The notes beneath the pieces were generated by a model that was not told the DNA's origin, did not search any database, and was given only the letters and a program-made list of their open reading frames with translations. The position numbers and the translations under genes were made by a program. Positions 1 through 11,015 of a DNA stretch of 64,000 bases are shown one piece after another. The stretch comes from Nocardioides sp. GY 10113 (GTDB lineage Bacteria; Actinomycetota; Actinomycetes; Propionibacteriales; Nocardioidaceae), in contig NZ_STGK01000004.1 in NCBI RefSeq assembly GCF_004919105.1, positions 1 to 64,000 of the forward strand, written 5' to 3'. Each line of letters starts with the position of its first letter. The first letter of the stretch is position 1.

Positions 1-1812
1 CATCCTTCCAGCGTCGACACACATCGACGCAGATCAGATGTCACCTATCCGTGCAGCAGACCCACCGAGGACAAGCCCTGGTGGGCGATCAAGGGCGGGA
101 TCAACGCCCGCGTGAGCGCAACCGGCGGCGACTGGCTCGACAAGGAGTACCAGTCCGACCTCCGCAACTTCCCCAAGGAATGGTCCCTCGCCGAGGCCGA
201 TGGCGCCTTTAACGGTGTCACCCTCGACCCCGGACTCTCATCAACCATCAGGAACAGCAAGACCGGGGTGAACCTGACCGCCAAGAGCTTCGGCCTGCTC
301 GACGCAGTATCACCCCAGTACAAATGGACGATCGTTCCGTCGAGCGGTGCCGGAACCCTCCGCGCAACAGTGGACCCCGCGCGAAGGACGTTCATTCCAA
401 GCGGTCGCGTCGGCCAGGTGCGGATCACAGTGACAAATAGCGCCCTGCCCTCCAACACCAGCATCAAGAACCGGTCAGCGACGGCGATCATCGACGTCAA
501 GCCGACCTTGCCAGCCAAGCCCGCGAAGGTCGTCGCCGCGCCAGGGCTCAGGCTCGCAGAGGTCACGACGACCTACGGTGACACCGGCGGAGCCCCCATC
601 ACCAAGGTCCAGATCAGGCGCACAGGTACCACGGGCATCTGGACCTACACTGCGCCAGCAGACCGGAAGGTCACCTTCACCGGCCTCCCGGGAGCGACCA
701 ACCTGAGCCTCGACGTCCGGGTCGCCAATCGCGCTGGCTGGTCGCCCTGGACGACCTCCAATCTCGTGCGGATCATCGGACCGACGGTGCTCGGCGGGGA
801 ACCCTCCACCGTCTTTGCCACGGACTACGGCCACGCTAATCGGTTCGATCGAGAAGGAGATCTTCTCCTGTACGACAAGCGTGACCCCACACTTCGGAGC
901 CTCAAGTCCGGCGAGGAGATGGTGGTCCCGGCACACGAAGGTGCGTGGGGCGACCGCGCGTTCGACCTGTCCGCCGACGGCACCCGGATCGCGTACGCGG
1001 CCGATCCAGTTGGGATCTATGTCCACAACGTCGCCTCCGGCGCCACCGCTCGTGTCCTCACCAGTCAAGCGGCGTGCCCGACCAACGGCGGCACCACGTA
1101 TTCGATCGCCGCTGCAAACGACGGCACTATCGCGTACCAGTGCGCCCGTTCAGGATTCAGCGATTGGTACGTACTGAGGGCGGGCGCCGCGTATCCCACG
1201 TACGTCGGCACCTCGGGCAAGGATCAGCGAGATGGTCGGTCCGACAAGCCGGTGGGTTTGTCGGATGACGGATCTGTCTTCGCATTCATCACCTCTGCCG
1301 ACTACGCCATCGACGATGCGACCAATAACAATCGCAACTCGTTGGTCTCGCTCACCAAGTACGAGGTCGCAACCGGCGCCATCGCTTCGACGAAGATCGG
1401 CGTCTTCGCCTGGTGGGAGAATGTGTACGCCGACCTATCGGAGGATGGAACCCGAGTGGTGACGCACGTCAGCCAAGGTACTCCCAATCGAACCGTGTTC
1501 GGCGTCTTCGACCTGACCACCACCGCTCCCAAGCGCATCTACGCCGGTGTTCTCCCGATCGGATCCCTCAAGGATGAAGCGGCGCTGAACCGGTCCAACA
1601 CCCTGGCTGCCTTCGCGATCGGCGCTCAATCAATCGCGCTGGTCGATTTGAAGGCGGGATGGATCACGACTTCGACGACTGCGTGTGGCGAGGACAGTTA
1701 CGGCCACTACCTGCGGTCGGGCCTCGTCTTCAACGGCAACGCGGTCGAGTACTCCTGCGTCGCGGACGATGGGTCGGAATGGCGATCGATTCCGCTGAAG
1801 CAGCAGAAGTAG
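1..1812 (+). CDS. Secreted-type Ig/FnIII plus beta-propeller-like protein, 5' end outside window
   Basis: The frame is open from base 1 through the TAG at 1810-1812, so the gene probably starts left of the window; a GTG at 112 is only the first possible start codon inside it, and plausible protein (…EDKPWWAIKGG…) precedes it. About the first 165 residues look like beta-rich Ig-like sequence; next comes a fibronectin-III-like stretch (from roughly PAKPAKVV to SPWTTSNLV); the rest has TolB/PD40-like propeller blades such as DLSADGTRIAYA and LSEDGTRVVTH. Such proteins are usually extracellular, but no signal peptide can be checked. Base composition is visibly less GC-rich than genes right of 6.5 kb. 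Specific function is unknown; it may be cargo of the integrated element. Confidence 0.7.
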   Translation, partial: HPSSVDTHRRRSDVTYPCSRPTEDKPWWAIKGGINARVSATGGDWLDKEYQSDLRNFPKEWSLAEADGAFNGVTLDPGLSSTIRNSKTGVNLTAKSFGLLDAVSPQYKWTIVPSSGAGTLRATVDPARRTFIPSGRVGQVRITVTNSALPSNTSIKNRSATAIIDVKPTLPAKPAKVVAAPGLRLAEVTTTYGDTGGAPITKVQIRRTGTTGIWTYTAPADRKVTFTGLPGATNLSLDVRVANRAGWSPWTTSNLVRIIGPTVLGGEPSTVFATDYGHANRFDREGDLLLYDKRDPTLRSLKSGEEMVVPAHEGAWGDRAFDLSADGTRIAYAADPVGIYVHNVASGATARVLTSQAACPTNGGTTYSIAAANDGTIAYQCARSGFSDWYVLRAGAAYPTYVGTSGKDQRDGRSDKPVGLSDDGSVFAFITSADYAIDDATNNNRNSLVSLTKYEVATGAIASTKIGVFAWWENVYADLSEDGTRVVTHVSQGTPNRTVFGVFDLTTTAPKRIYAGVLPIGSLKDEAALNRSNTLAAFAIGAQSIALVDLKAGWITTSTTACGEDSYGHYLRSGLVFNGNAVEYSCVADDGSEWRSIPLKQQK

Positions 1813-2060
1813 ACGCAGTCGCCGGTTGATCGCTGCCCGGCGTCGACCGGCGAAACGATACGCGTCGGGGCGGAGCCGGGGTCTGGTTCGTGCACGTTCG
1901 GACCTCGGACTCCGCCACTCGGCGAACCAGTCTGCTGCCGCTCCACTGAGTTGCGTGGAGCTGTTGAAGCATGTCCGCCCCTGTCACATCGGCCACCGAC
2001 GAGCGAACGCCGAGCAGCAGGGCACTGAGGGGACCTCCTTGAAGGAAACGGAGACCAAGT

Positions 2061-3680
2061 TTGAAGGCCACGCGATACGCACCCGTCGGACGACTCATGG
2101 GCACTGGCATCGCGTCCATGCTCATCCCTGCCACGCTCGCCATAGCGCCCACGATCAGCGCAGCCGACAACCGTCCAGCCTCACCGTCCGCACTCGCCCC
2201 CGCCGCGGCCAGCGTTCGGTTTGACACCAGCGACCGTGAGGCCGTCGAGAACGCCTACTTCGCCAACTGGCTGCCCCACGCCATCCTCAAGCCCGAGTGG
2301 ACTGGGAACGTGAAGTCGTGCGACCCCGGAACCGTCTCGGAGGAGTTCCAGGACGGCACGGAGCAGTCACTGAACTTCGTCCGCGCGCTCGCAGCACTCG
2401 ACCCGATCGTTCTCGACCCTGACCTGTCGGCGCGAGCCAGCAAAGCGGCGCTGATCATGGACGCCACCGGGCTCCTGAACCACTACCCAGCCACCTCGGA
2501 CCGCTGCTACACCTCCGCCGGAGCCGCGGCCGCCGCACGATCGAACCTACTGCTCGACGACTACCTGACCGCCTCCGGCATCGCCGAGCAGTACATGGAT
2601 GACCCTGGCTCCACCAACCGGCGGGTCGGTCACCGGCGCTGGATCCTGAACCCGGTCACGACGACGATGGGATCGGGCACAACCAACACTGCAAACGCGC
2701 TGACCGTCGTCGACGTCGGCAAGAACCCAGCAGCGCGGAACCCGGGCTACATCCCCTGGCCCTCGGCCGGATACTTCCCCGGCGACTTGGAGCCTCACGG
2801 CCGCTGGTCCCTGTCAGTGCCCGAGGACGTCGACGTGGCAGCCGCCACGGTGGCGGTCAAGGGGCCGGAGGGAACCCCGGCTGCCGTGACGGCCTACCAG
2901 CCTCAAAGCGGGTACGGCGCCGACACCCTCGTGTGGGAACTCGGCGCGGCGATCGAACTGGACGGAAAAACCGATCAAACATACACGGTGACCGTCTCAG
3001 GGCTACGGGACTGGAATCGAACACGCCTCCCGAACTACTCCTACCAGGTGGCCCTGTTCAGCCCACATCGCCCGTTCGCGGCCGGCAAGGCGCCGACCAT
3101 CGTCGGATCCGGACCGTTCCGGGTGACCGACAAGCTCGCGCTCACGCCGGGCACCTGGCTTCCTGCCGGCCACAGCCTCGACGAGGACATCCAGTGGTAC
3201 CGCGACGACCAGCCCCTTCGCGGGGAGAACATGCGGATGTACTACCCCGAGGAAAAGGACGTCGGCCACCACATCACAGCGACCGTGAAGCCTGCACTTC
3301 TCAACCCGACCCAGCCCTACCCGCCCACCGAGGACCTCGCCCACACCCTCGACTTCGGCGTCATCCTCCCCGAGGACCACACCGGGTGGCAGTTGGAGAT
3401 GTCTCGCCGACCGACACTGATCGGCACCCCGCGGGTAGGCAAGTCCCTCACGGTCCGCGCCACAGGGACCTGGCAGCCCCGCGATGAAGCGGTCATGGTC
3501 GCTTACCGATGGTTCGCACGCGGCCGTCTCCTCAAAGCAGCGACGAACCGAACCCTCGTCATACGCCAGTCAATGCTCGGCAAGAGGATCCGCGTCAAGA
3601 TGACCGGCTCAGCTACCGGGTTGCGCTCGCGCACCTACACACTCACCACGCGGATTCCCGTCCAGCGCCGCAACCCGTAG
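2061..3680 (+). CDS. Secreted CAP-domain protein with two C-terminal Ig-like repeats
   Basis: 539 residues from a TTG start that has a GGAAACGGAG ribosome-binding stretch just upstream. A signal peptide is visible (MKATRYAPVGRLMGTGIASM…, cleavage near ISAADN). Residues about 50-240 match the CAP/SCP fold: an early NFVRALAALDP helix, the RVGHRRWILNP motif and a following TVVDVG strand. Residues about 345-440 and 450-535 are two related beta repeats that begin APTIVGSGPF and RPTLIGTPRV, a pattern common in actinobacterial surface proteins. The role of bacterial CAP proteins is poorly defined. It is the last gene before the recombinase region and shares the lower GC content of the first gene, so it may be element cargo. 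Confidence 0.75.
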   Translation: MKATRYAPVGRLMGTGIASMLIPATLAIAPTISAADNRPASPSALAPAAASVRFDTSDREAVENAYFANWLPHAILKPEWTGNVKSCDPGTVSEEFQDGTEQSLNFVRALAALDPIVLDPDLSARASKAALIMDATGLLNHYPATSDRCYTSAGAAAAARSNLLLDDYLTASGIAEQYMDDPGSTNRRVGHRRWILNPVTTTMGSGTTNTANALTVVDVGKNPAARNPGYIPWPSAGYFPGDLEPHGRWSLSVPEDVDVAAATVAVKGPEGTPAAVTAYQPQSGYGADTLVWELGAAIELDGKTDQTYTVTVSGLRDWNRTRLPNYSYQVALFSPHRPFAAGKAPTIVGSGPFRVTDKLALTPGTWLPAGHSLDEDIQWYRDDQPLRGENMRMYYPEEKDVGHHITATVKPALLNPTQPYPPTEDLAHTLDFGVILPEDHTGWQLEMSRRPTLIGTPRVGKSLTVRATGTWQPRDEAVMVAYRWFARGRLLKAATNRTLVIRQSMLGKRIRVKMTGSATGLRSRTYTLTTRIPVQRRNP

Positions 3681-3683
3681 CAG

Positions 3684-3701
3684 GGCGGTCTCACAGCCGC
3701 C
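3684..3701 (+). terminator. Hairpin just after the CAP gene
   Basis: GGCGG (3684-3688) pairs with CCGCC (3697-3701) across an 8-nt loop, 4 nt after the stop codon. There is no T-run, as is usual for actinobacterial terminators. Confidence 0.4.
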
Positions 3702-4286
3702 ACAAGCAGCCGGCGCAACGGAAGGGGACCACGCCCTGTGGCTGGTTGGCTGCGCGGGTACTCGAGTTTGCCCGGATCGACCCGCTCGCGTTTTGGGAGC
3801 TCGGCGCCCCTGGCGGTCGCGGCCGGTCGGACAGTCGCGAGTGCCCACGGGATCGACGGTGGCGGAGTCGGAACGGGGTGCTCGGCTGGCTCCAGGACGT
3901 TGGCCTCCGCATCAGATCGGTTCCGGATCTGGCGCGACTCAAGGTTGTTTCGGCTGGTCAGAGTTGATCCCCACCCCTCGACCCCCTGGCGAGCTTCCAT
4001 TGCTCGACGGTGACCGAGGCGTCCTCTCTTGAATTGTTGGGATCGGGGCTCGCGATGAGCTGGGGCCGTCCGCCGCCCTTTCCTGCGGTGGCAGCCACTG
4101 TCCGCGGCTTCGAGGACGACGCACGTACCTCCACCCGCCGGAGCAACCCGCCCGCACTCCGACGCGATCGCCGATGGACACACCGCGTCCGGCTGCACCC
4201 ATGCACCGCGGCTCTCGGTCCCGCGACGGCGGAGCCATGACGTTCCAAGACATCCGGGCCGTCGCGTGACGACGCGGATGTGCACC

Positions 4287-4318
4287 GGCCCCTTGCCCAG
4301 GCGGGCCAAGGCGGGGCC
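4287..4318 (-). terminator. Hairpin downstream of the integrase
   Basis: GGCCCC (4287-4292) pairs with GGGGCC (4313-4318), reinforced by inner CTTG/CAAG and CCC/GGG pairs. It lies 31-62 nt beyond the integrase stop codon in the direction of integrase transcription. Confidence 0.4.
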
Positions 4319-4348
4319 CTGGGTGGGTGACCGTCACAGGAGGTCCGG

Positions 4349-5692
4349 CTACCCCGGCGAACCGAACGCGGGAGGCGGCACCGTGCCGGGCGCGTGGGCG
4401 GTCAGCCGCTTCGTGGTCGCGACATCGCCTTGCTGCGGCAGCACATACATGTCCTGCGTCGTGCTGGTCCGGCTGTGACCGAGGTGCCGCGACACCGAGG
4501 CCAGGTCCAGGCCGAAGCCGCCGTACTCCTTGGGTGCCAGGCTCACCGAGGCGAAGGCGTGCCGCAGCCAGTGGAACGTCCATGGCCACTCCGCCTCGGA
4601 GCGGGCGTCCTCGGACAGCTTGCCGACCCGGTCCAGCCACTTGTCCCGACCGTCCAGGTTGGGAAACAGCCAGCCCTTGCCGTCGCCGTCCCGAGCGAGC
4701 GCGTCGGCGACCAGCGACTCCACGATCGGTCGGTAGTGGTCCCAGAAGATCGCCGTGCGGGTCCGGCCGCCCTTGGGTGGCGTCACCTGCGGCCACGCGC
4801 CGGCGCGGTCCAGCTGCGAGTCCACCGCGATCGTGTTGTCCTCCAGGTCGATGTGCTCGGTGCGCACCGCCACCAGCTCGGCGAGCCGCAGCCCGCTGGC
4901 GTATCCCAGCAGGATCAACCGCGCACCGTAGCCGGGGTAGTGGACCTCCATCGCCGCGGCGAACCGGTCGACGTCCTGCGGCGTGGGGCACACCTCGCGG
5001 GGGTACCTGTTGTCGGCGGTCGCCTGCTCGACCGCGGACAGCTGCGCAGTGCGGCAGAGCCTTCGGGTCTGCCTGACCACGCCACTGCGTCGTCCCGCCG
5101 AGGTCGCGAACGCGTCGGCGTCGCCGAAGTACCCGCGGTCCTCGGCGAACCGGTTCAGCATCCCCAGGGTGCGCGCCACCGCGCGCACGGTCGACTCGGA
5201 GGCGTGCTCCCGGACGAGGTTGTCGAACACCCGCGTCCAGTCGGCACGGGACAGGTCGCCGCACGGGGTGAGCGCGACCGCCTCCGGCAACCAGCAGTTC
5301 CAGTTGGACCGGTACTGCTTGATGCTGCCCTCGGCCGCGCCCGCCTGGCCCAGGTGCTCGAGCATGTGCAGCATCGCTTGGCGCAGTGAGTGCTTCGGGG
5401 ACGGTTCCGCGTGCTCGCCGACCCGGAGCGAGATCCGCAGGGCCGCGGCTCGCGCGTGGGCCGCCTCCATGCTCGGGTGCCGTTCGAACTTCCGGGTCCC
5501 CTCGCCGCGCCGCCCGCTGGGCCAGTAGGCCACCCGTGCGTCGCTCCACACCCGTACCGGGTCCGCGTCCTGCCGCTTGCGCCCGACCACGGGCTTGACC
5601 ACGGGCTTGACCACGGGCTCGACCACGGGCTCGACCACGGCGGTCGCGGCCGCGGGATCGGTAGCAGGGGCGGTTGTCGCGAGGTCAGACAC
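4349..5692 (-). CDS. Tyrosine recombinase (phage-type integrase)
   Basis: 447 residues if started at the GTG whose codon (5692-5690) lies inside the end of the excisionase gene; this 8-nt overlap implies translational coupling and is why I prefer it to a longer frame reaching 5815. An N-terminal SAM-like core-binding domain (about 110-200) precedes the catalytic domain, in which the full set is visible: R269 (GLRLAEL), K307 (PPKGG), H374 and R377 (HWLRH), H406 (HLGHS) and nucleophile Y416 (DMYVLP). It should therefore be active. Such enzymes insert and excise elements at an att site by strand exchange through a 3'-phosphotyrosine. The first 50 residues carry a VVxP repeat encoded by a 12-bp minisatellite. 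The likely target is the acyl-CoA dehydrogenase fragment at 6241-6324. Confidence 0.93.
   Translation of the reverse strand: MSDLATTAPATDPAAATAVVEPVVEPVVKPVVKPVVGRKRQDADPVRVWSDARVAYWPSGRRGEGTRKFERHPSMEAAHARAAALRISLRVGEHAEPSPKHSLRQAMLHMLEHLGQAGAAEGSIKQYRSNWNCWLPEAVALTPCGDLSRADWTRVFDNLVREHASESTVRAVARTLGMLNRFAEDRGYFGDADAFATSAGRRSGVVRQTRRLCRTAQLSAVEQATADNRYPREVCPTPQDVDRFAAAMEVHYPGYGARLILLGYASGLRLAELVAVRTEHIDLEDNTIAVDSQLDRAGAWPQVTPPKGGRTRTAIFWDHYRPIVESLVADALARDGDGKGWLFPNLDGRDKWLDRVGKLSEDARSEAEWPWTFHWLRHAFASVSLAPKEYGGFGLDLASVSRHLGHSRTSTTQDMYVLPQQGDVATTKRLTAHAPGTVPPPAFGSPG
5585..5640 (-). repeat. 12-bp minisatellite inside the integrase gene
   Basis: Four complete and one partial copies of gaccacgggctt/c in direct repeat, in frame, giving the VVEPVVEPVVKPVVKPVV segment near the integrase N-terminus. 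Copy number could vary without breaking the frame. Confidence 0.85.
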
Positions 5693-6047
5693 GGGCGCGG
5701 CCCGCCGCCCCGCCGCCCGCGACCCGGCGCGCGGTGCGCGCCGATCGCGGTGGATCCGCCGCCGGCGGTGCCGGCCGGTTCGAGCCGTCCGTGGGGGCGG
5801 TGGCATCGGTTGCACCGCCTGCGCTGCCTGGGCTGCCTGGGCTGGCGATCCAGTCGTGGAGGACCTGGGCGCTCCACCTCGGCAGGGTGCCGAGCATCCG
5901 GGGCGCAGGGAAGCCGGGATCCTCGCGGCGCAGGTCGGCCAGGTGACGCGGGCTCACGCCGAGGTACGCGGCGACCCCGGCGGCGTCGAGGATGCGGTCG
6001 GTCCAGCTGGCGTTGCTGCGGCAGTCGCAGTCGTGTGGCGTTCTCAT
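5685..6047 (-). CDS. AlpA/Xis-like helix-turn-helix excisionase
   Basis: 120 residues from ATG at 6047. Residues about 16-60 form a winged MerR/AlpA-type DNA-binding domain: ILDAAGVAAYLGVSPRHLADLRRED, followed by FPAPRMLGTLPRWSAQVLHDWI, the usual wing and recognition pattern of small excisionase proteins. The C-terminal half is low-complexity, rich in Pro, Ala and Arg. Proteins of this family bind arm sites and bias the partner integrase towards excision, and often regulate integrase expression. Its stop codon overlaps the integrase GTG, so the two are one transcriptional and translational unit. Confidence 0.85.
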   Translation of the reverse strand: MRTPHDCDCRSNASWTDRILDAAGVAAYLGVSPRHLADLRREDPGFPAPRMLGTLPRWSAQVLHDWIASPGSPGSAGGATDATAPTDGSNRPAPPAADPPRSARTARRVAGGGAAGRARV

Positions 6048-6240
6048 GGTCTCTCGCACCGTGAAGACCTGATGAGCACGGGCAATGGGCGCCAGAACCC
6101 GCCGGCGAGGCCCGGCACCGCCGCCCGATCCTGGTGCGCCACGGCCGCGCCACCCCCGCGCCACGAGCCGGGCGCGCCGCGACATCGGCGCAGGCCAGCG
6201 GCCGGTTCGAGGGGCGGATGTCGGCGGTGCGCGGCGAACC

Positions 6241-6324
6241 ACCCAGATCTACGAGGGCACCAACCAGGTGCAGCGGATCGTGATGGCGCGCCAGCTGCTG
6301 GCCGGGGTGCAGAGCCAGGTCTGA
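6241..6324 (+). pseudogene. C-terminal 27 codons of an acyl-CoA dehydrogenase; candidate att site
   Basis: The + frame reads TQIYEGTNQVQRIVMARQLL, then seven more residues and TGA at 6322-6324. QIYEGTNQ-x-QR-x-VMAR is the hallmark C-terminal helix of acyl-CoA dehydrogenases. Upstream of codon 6241 all similarity stops: the conserved RDAKI-type sequence expected there is missing. A sharp breakpoint next to an xis-int pair is what integration into the 3' end of a gene leaves behind; the complete gene would then lie at the far left end of the element. Simple gene decay is the alternative. Confidence 0.7.
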
Positions 6325-6383
6325 CCGCATCGCCGCAGGTCGGCCCGCGAAAGGGGCGGCGCGGATGGGGGTGCTGGGGTGGG

Positions 6384-6399
6384 TGTGACGCGAGTCACG
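6384..6399. promoter_or_regulatory. CRP/GlxR-type palindrome
   Basis: TGTGACGCGAGTCACG contains an exact GTGA-N6-TCAC, the core of CRP-family (CRP, GlxR) operators. It sits about 150 bp before the CAP gene start at 6547. Binding by a CRP homologue is inferred. Confidence 0.45.
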
Positions 6400-6546
6400 A
6401 ATCGGTGATCTGGCAACTATCGGGTTAGCGTGGCTCGCTACGCCACCGCTCGGGATGGTCGGCGTTCGCAACGTGGCGGACCCTCGACAGCGATCCCCGA
6501 CACCGGTGGCGCTGCACATGTAGTCACACCGGAAGGTCCATCCCCC

Positions 6547-7047
6547 ATGGCACTCCGTCCTGTCCGTCACGTCCGGGCGACCGTCGTCGCCCTCGTCGTC
6601 GCCGCGGTCGCCGCGTCGACGCTCCTGCTGGCCCCGACGCCGGCCTCGGCGACCGTTCCGTACGCCGCCAAGTCCTTCACCCCGGCCCAGTACGCCGACC
6701 GCGTGCACAAGCTGATCAACAAGCGCCGCGCCGCGCACGGCCTGCGTCCGCTGAAGGACGGCACCACCATCGACCGGATCGCTCGCAACCGCGCCCAGCG
6801 CCTGGTCGAGAATCGCGAGTTCCGCCACTACTCGCTCAAGCCGCTGTTCAGCAAGGCCAACGCCAGCTACGCCGGCGAGAACCTGGTCAGCGGGCCGTTC
6901 GGGCCGCGCCGCGCCGTGCGTGCCTGGATGAAGTCGCCCGGTCACCGCAAGATCATGCTGAGCAAGAAGCCGAACAAGGTCGGCGTCGGTGCCGCGGTCA
7001 CCCGCGACGGCGCGTGGCTGACCGTCGCGGACTTCGTCCGCAACTGA
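6547..7047 (+). CDS. Small secreted CAP-domain protein
   Basis: 166 residues from ATG at 6547, chosen because GGAAGG precedes it by 10 nt and because it starts a classical signal peptide (positive MALRPVRHVR, hydrophobic VVALVVAAVAASTLLL, cleavage near PASATVPYA); the open frame upstream at 6430 lacks these features. The mature part is a minimal CAP domain: FTPAQYADRVHKLINKRR, a central FRHYSLKPLF and GENLVSG, then AVRAWMKSPGHRKIML and a final GAWLTVADF strand. Function in bacteria is undefined, though many are exported and envelope-associated. A CRP-type operator lies upstream. It is unrelated in architecture to the larger CAP protein at 2061. Confidence 0.85.
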   Translation: MALRPVRHVRATVVALVVAAVAASTLLLAPTPASATVPYAAKSFTPAQYADRVHKLINKRRAAHGLRPLKDGTTIDRIARNRAQRLVENREFRHYSLKPLFSKANASYAGENLVSGPFGPRRAVRAWMKSPGHRKIMLSKKPNKVGVGAAVTRDGAWLTVADFVRN

Positions 7048-7066
7048 CCGGCGCCCCGGTGCCGGT
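7047..7066 (+). terminator. Hairpin after small CAP gene
   Basis: ACCGGC (7047-7052) and GCCGGT (7061-7066) form a 6-bp stem with an 8-nt loop that starts at the last base of the CAP stop codon. Confidence 0.4.
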
Positions 7067-7130
7067 GGCTGCGGCCTCCGCCCCGGCCCCGCTCCCGGTC
7101 GAGTGGTCGGTGGCCGCGCCCGGCGCCGCG

Positions 7131-7136
7131 TAGGCT
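7131..7136 (+). promoter_or_regulatory. -10 box for the DUF1059-like gene
   Basis: TAGGCT fits the actinobacterial TAnnnT -10. It would give a leader of about 48 nt containing the GAGAGGAA ribosome-binding site. Confidence 0.4.
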
Positions 7137-7189
7137 GGGTGGAACGTGTTCTCGCCCGAGATCCGTCCGCCCACCCGAGAGGAACGACG

Positions 7190-7333
7190 ATGCCGTCACT
7201 GCGCTGCCCCTGCGACACCACCATCCGCGGGGAGGACGACGACGAGCTCGTCGCCAAGGTCCAGGAGCACCTGGCGGCCGAGCACCCGGGGCGGGAGTAC
7301 TCCCGCGAGGAGATCCTCTTCATGGCGATGTAG
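7190..7333 (+). CDS. DUF1059-like small protein
   Basis: 47 residues from ATG at 7190, chosen for the GAGAGGAA ribosome-binding site directly upstream. The sequence has a CPC pair near the start and the pattern IRGEDDDELVAKVQEHLAAEHPG ending in YSREEILFMAM, which matches the short DUF1059 family found in many actinobacteria. The cysteines and acidic residues might bind a metal, but no biochemical role is known to me. It stands alone between the CAP gene and the cation ATPase. Confidence 0.75.
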   Translation: MPSLRCPCDTTIRGEDDDELVAKVQEHLAAEHPGREYSREEILFMAM

Positions 7334-7412
7334 CCGCGGCTGAGACCGGCCGGGCCGGCGCCGGGGACCATCGACCCTGGGGCGTCGCGCGGCGGGCCGG
7401 TGGACTGGTGCC

Positions 7413-10100
<2,688 letters not shown>

Positions 10101-10103
10101 GTC

Positions 10104-10118
10104 GCCGGCGCGGCCGGC
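10104..10118. terminator. Bidirectional hairpin between convergent genes
   Basis: GCCGGC-GCG-GCCGGC in the 37-nt gap between the ATPase and enoyl-CoA hydratase stop codons. It could serve both strands. Confidence 0.4.
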
Positions 10119-10137
10119 GCGCCCGACGCCGTGCCGA

Positions 10138-11013
10138 TCAGCCCGGGTAGATCCGCGGCAGCTCGGAGGCGCGGCCGGTGAAGACGGGGGTCCGCTTCTC
10201 CAGGAAGGCGGCCACGCCCTCCTTCCCGTCGGCGATCGAGGTGTAGTACATCGCCAGCGAGTCCGACAGGTGCGCCTCGAGCGGCTCGGCCGCGGCGCTG
10301 TTGCGGTACAGCAGCTGCTTGGCCAGGCCGAGCGCCACCGGGGACCGGTCGCGGACGAACGACCGAGCCAGCTCGTACGCCGCCGGCAGCAGGTCGTCCG
10401 GCTCGTGCACGCTGCGCACCAGCCGCCCCGCCAGGATCGCGTCCGCGTCCAGGATGTCGGCGGAGTAGACCCACTCCAGCGCCTGCTGGATGCCGACGAT
10501 CCGGGGCAGGAACCAGGTCGAGCACGCCTCCGGGACGATCCCGAGCCGGCCGAAGACGAAGCCGACCCGCGCCTTCGTCGAGGCCAGTCGCAGGTCCATC
10601 GCCAGCGTCATGGTCGCGCCGATGCCGACCGCCGGGCCGTTGATGGCGGCGATCACCGGCTTGGGCAGCGCGTGGATCGCCAGCGTCACCTTGCCGCCGG
10701 TGTCGCGGACCCCGTCGTCGTACGCGTCCGAGGTGTAGTCGGCGCGGAACTCCTCGGGGGTGGGGGAGAGGCTCTCGTCGAGCCCGAACACGTTGCCCTC
10801 GGCGGAGAGGTCCATGCCCGCGCAGAAGGCCCGACCGGCGCCGGTGACCACCACCGCGCGCACCGCGTCGTCGCGGGCGTCGGTGAGGAAGACCCGCTCC
10901 AGCTCGACGGCCATCGTCAGGTCGAAGGCGTTGAGGGCGTCGGGCCGGTTCAGCGTGAGCGTGGCGATGCCGTCGGCATCGACGCTCCAGTCGATGGTCT
11001 GGTAGTCGCTCAT
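10138..11013 (-). CDS. Enoyl-CoA hydratase/isomerase (crotonase) family
   Basis: 291 residues from ATG at 11013, with AGGGGG six to eleven nt upstream. The crotonase fold is clear: ATLTLNRPDALNAFDLTM at the N-terminus, the first oxyanion-hole strand GAGRAFCAGMDLS, and the second at ALPKPVIAAINGPAVGIGATMTLAMDLRLAS, then FGRLGIVPEACSTWFLPR, where a Glu equivalent to a catalytic acid lies. Members hydrate or isomerise CoA thioesters; the exact substrate is not deducible. Its start is 2 nt after the LCP stop codon, so the two are translationally coupled although functionally unrelated. Confidence 0.9.
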   Translation of the reverse strand: MSDYQTIDWSVDADGIATLTLNRPDALNAFDLTMAVELERVFLTDARDDAVRAVVVTGAGRAFCAGMDLSAEGNVFGLDESLSPTPEEFRADYTSDAYDDGVRDTGGKVTLAIHALPKPVIAAINGPAVGIGATMTLAMDLRLASTKARVGFVFGRLGIVPEACSTWFLPRIVGIQQALEWVYSADILDADAILAGRLVRSVHEPDDLLPAAYELARSFVRDRSPVALGLAKQLLYRNSAAAEPLEAHLSDSLAMYYTSIADGKEGVAAFLEKRTPVFTGRASELPRIYPG

Positions 11014-11015
11014 GG

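Larger units (their letters stand above)
3681..4348. other. 668-bp gap with no convincing gene
   Basis: Open frames exist on both strands, but none looks like a known protein. The best-looking fragment is on the minus strand (about 3958-4130, encoding …SPDPNNSREDASVTVEQW…), which I do not recognise. It could be a decayed gene at the junction between cargo and integration module. Only the two flanking hairpins are clear. Confidence 0.4.
6048..6546. other. Element-chromosome junction region
   Basis: About 500 bp without an intact gene. From 6048 to about 6237 nothing recognisable is seen (presumed arm sites and promoter of xis-int). From 6241 to 6324 the + strand encodes the C-terminus of an acyl-CoA dehydrogenase. 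The remainder holds a CRP-type palindrome and the promoter and RBS region of the CAP gene at 6547. Confidence 0.6.

Noticed and set aside
3635..4309. Overlapping open frames in the gap before the integrase
   Set aside because: Arg/Pro-rich in all frames, no recognisable motif or ribosome-binding site.
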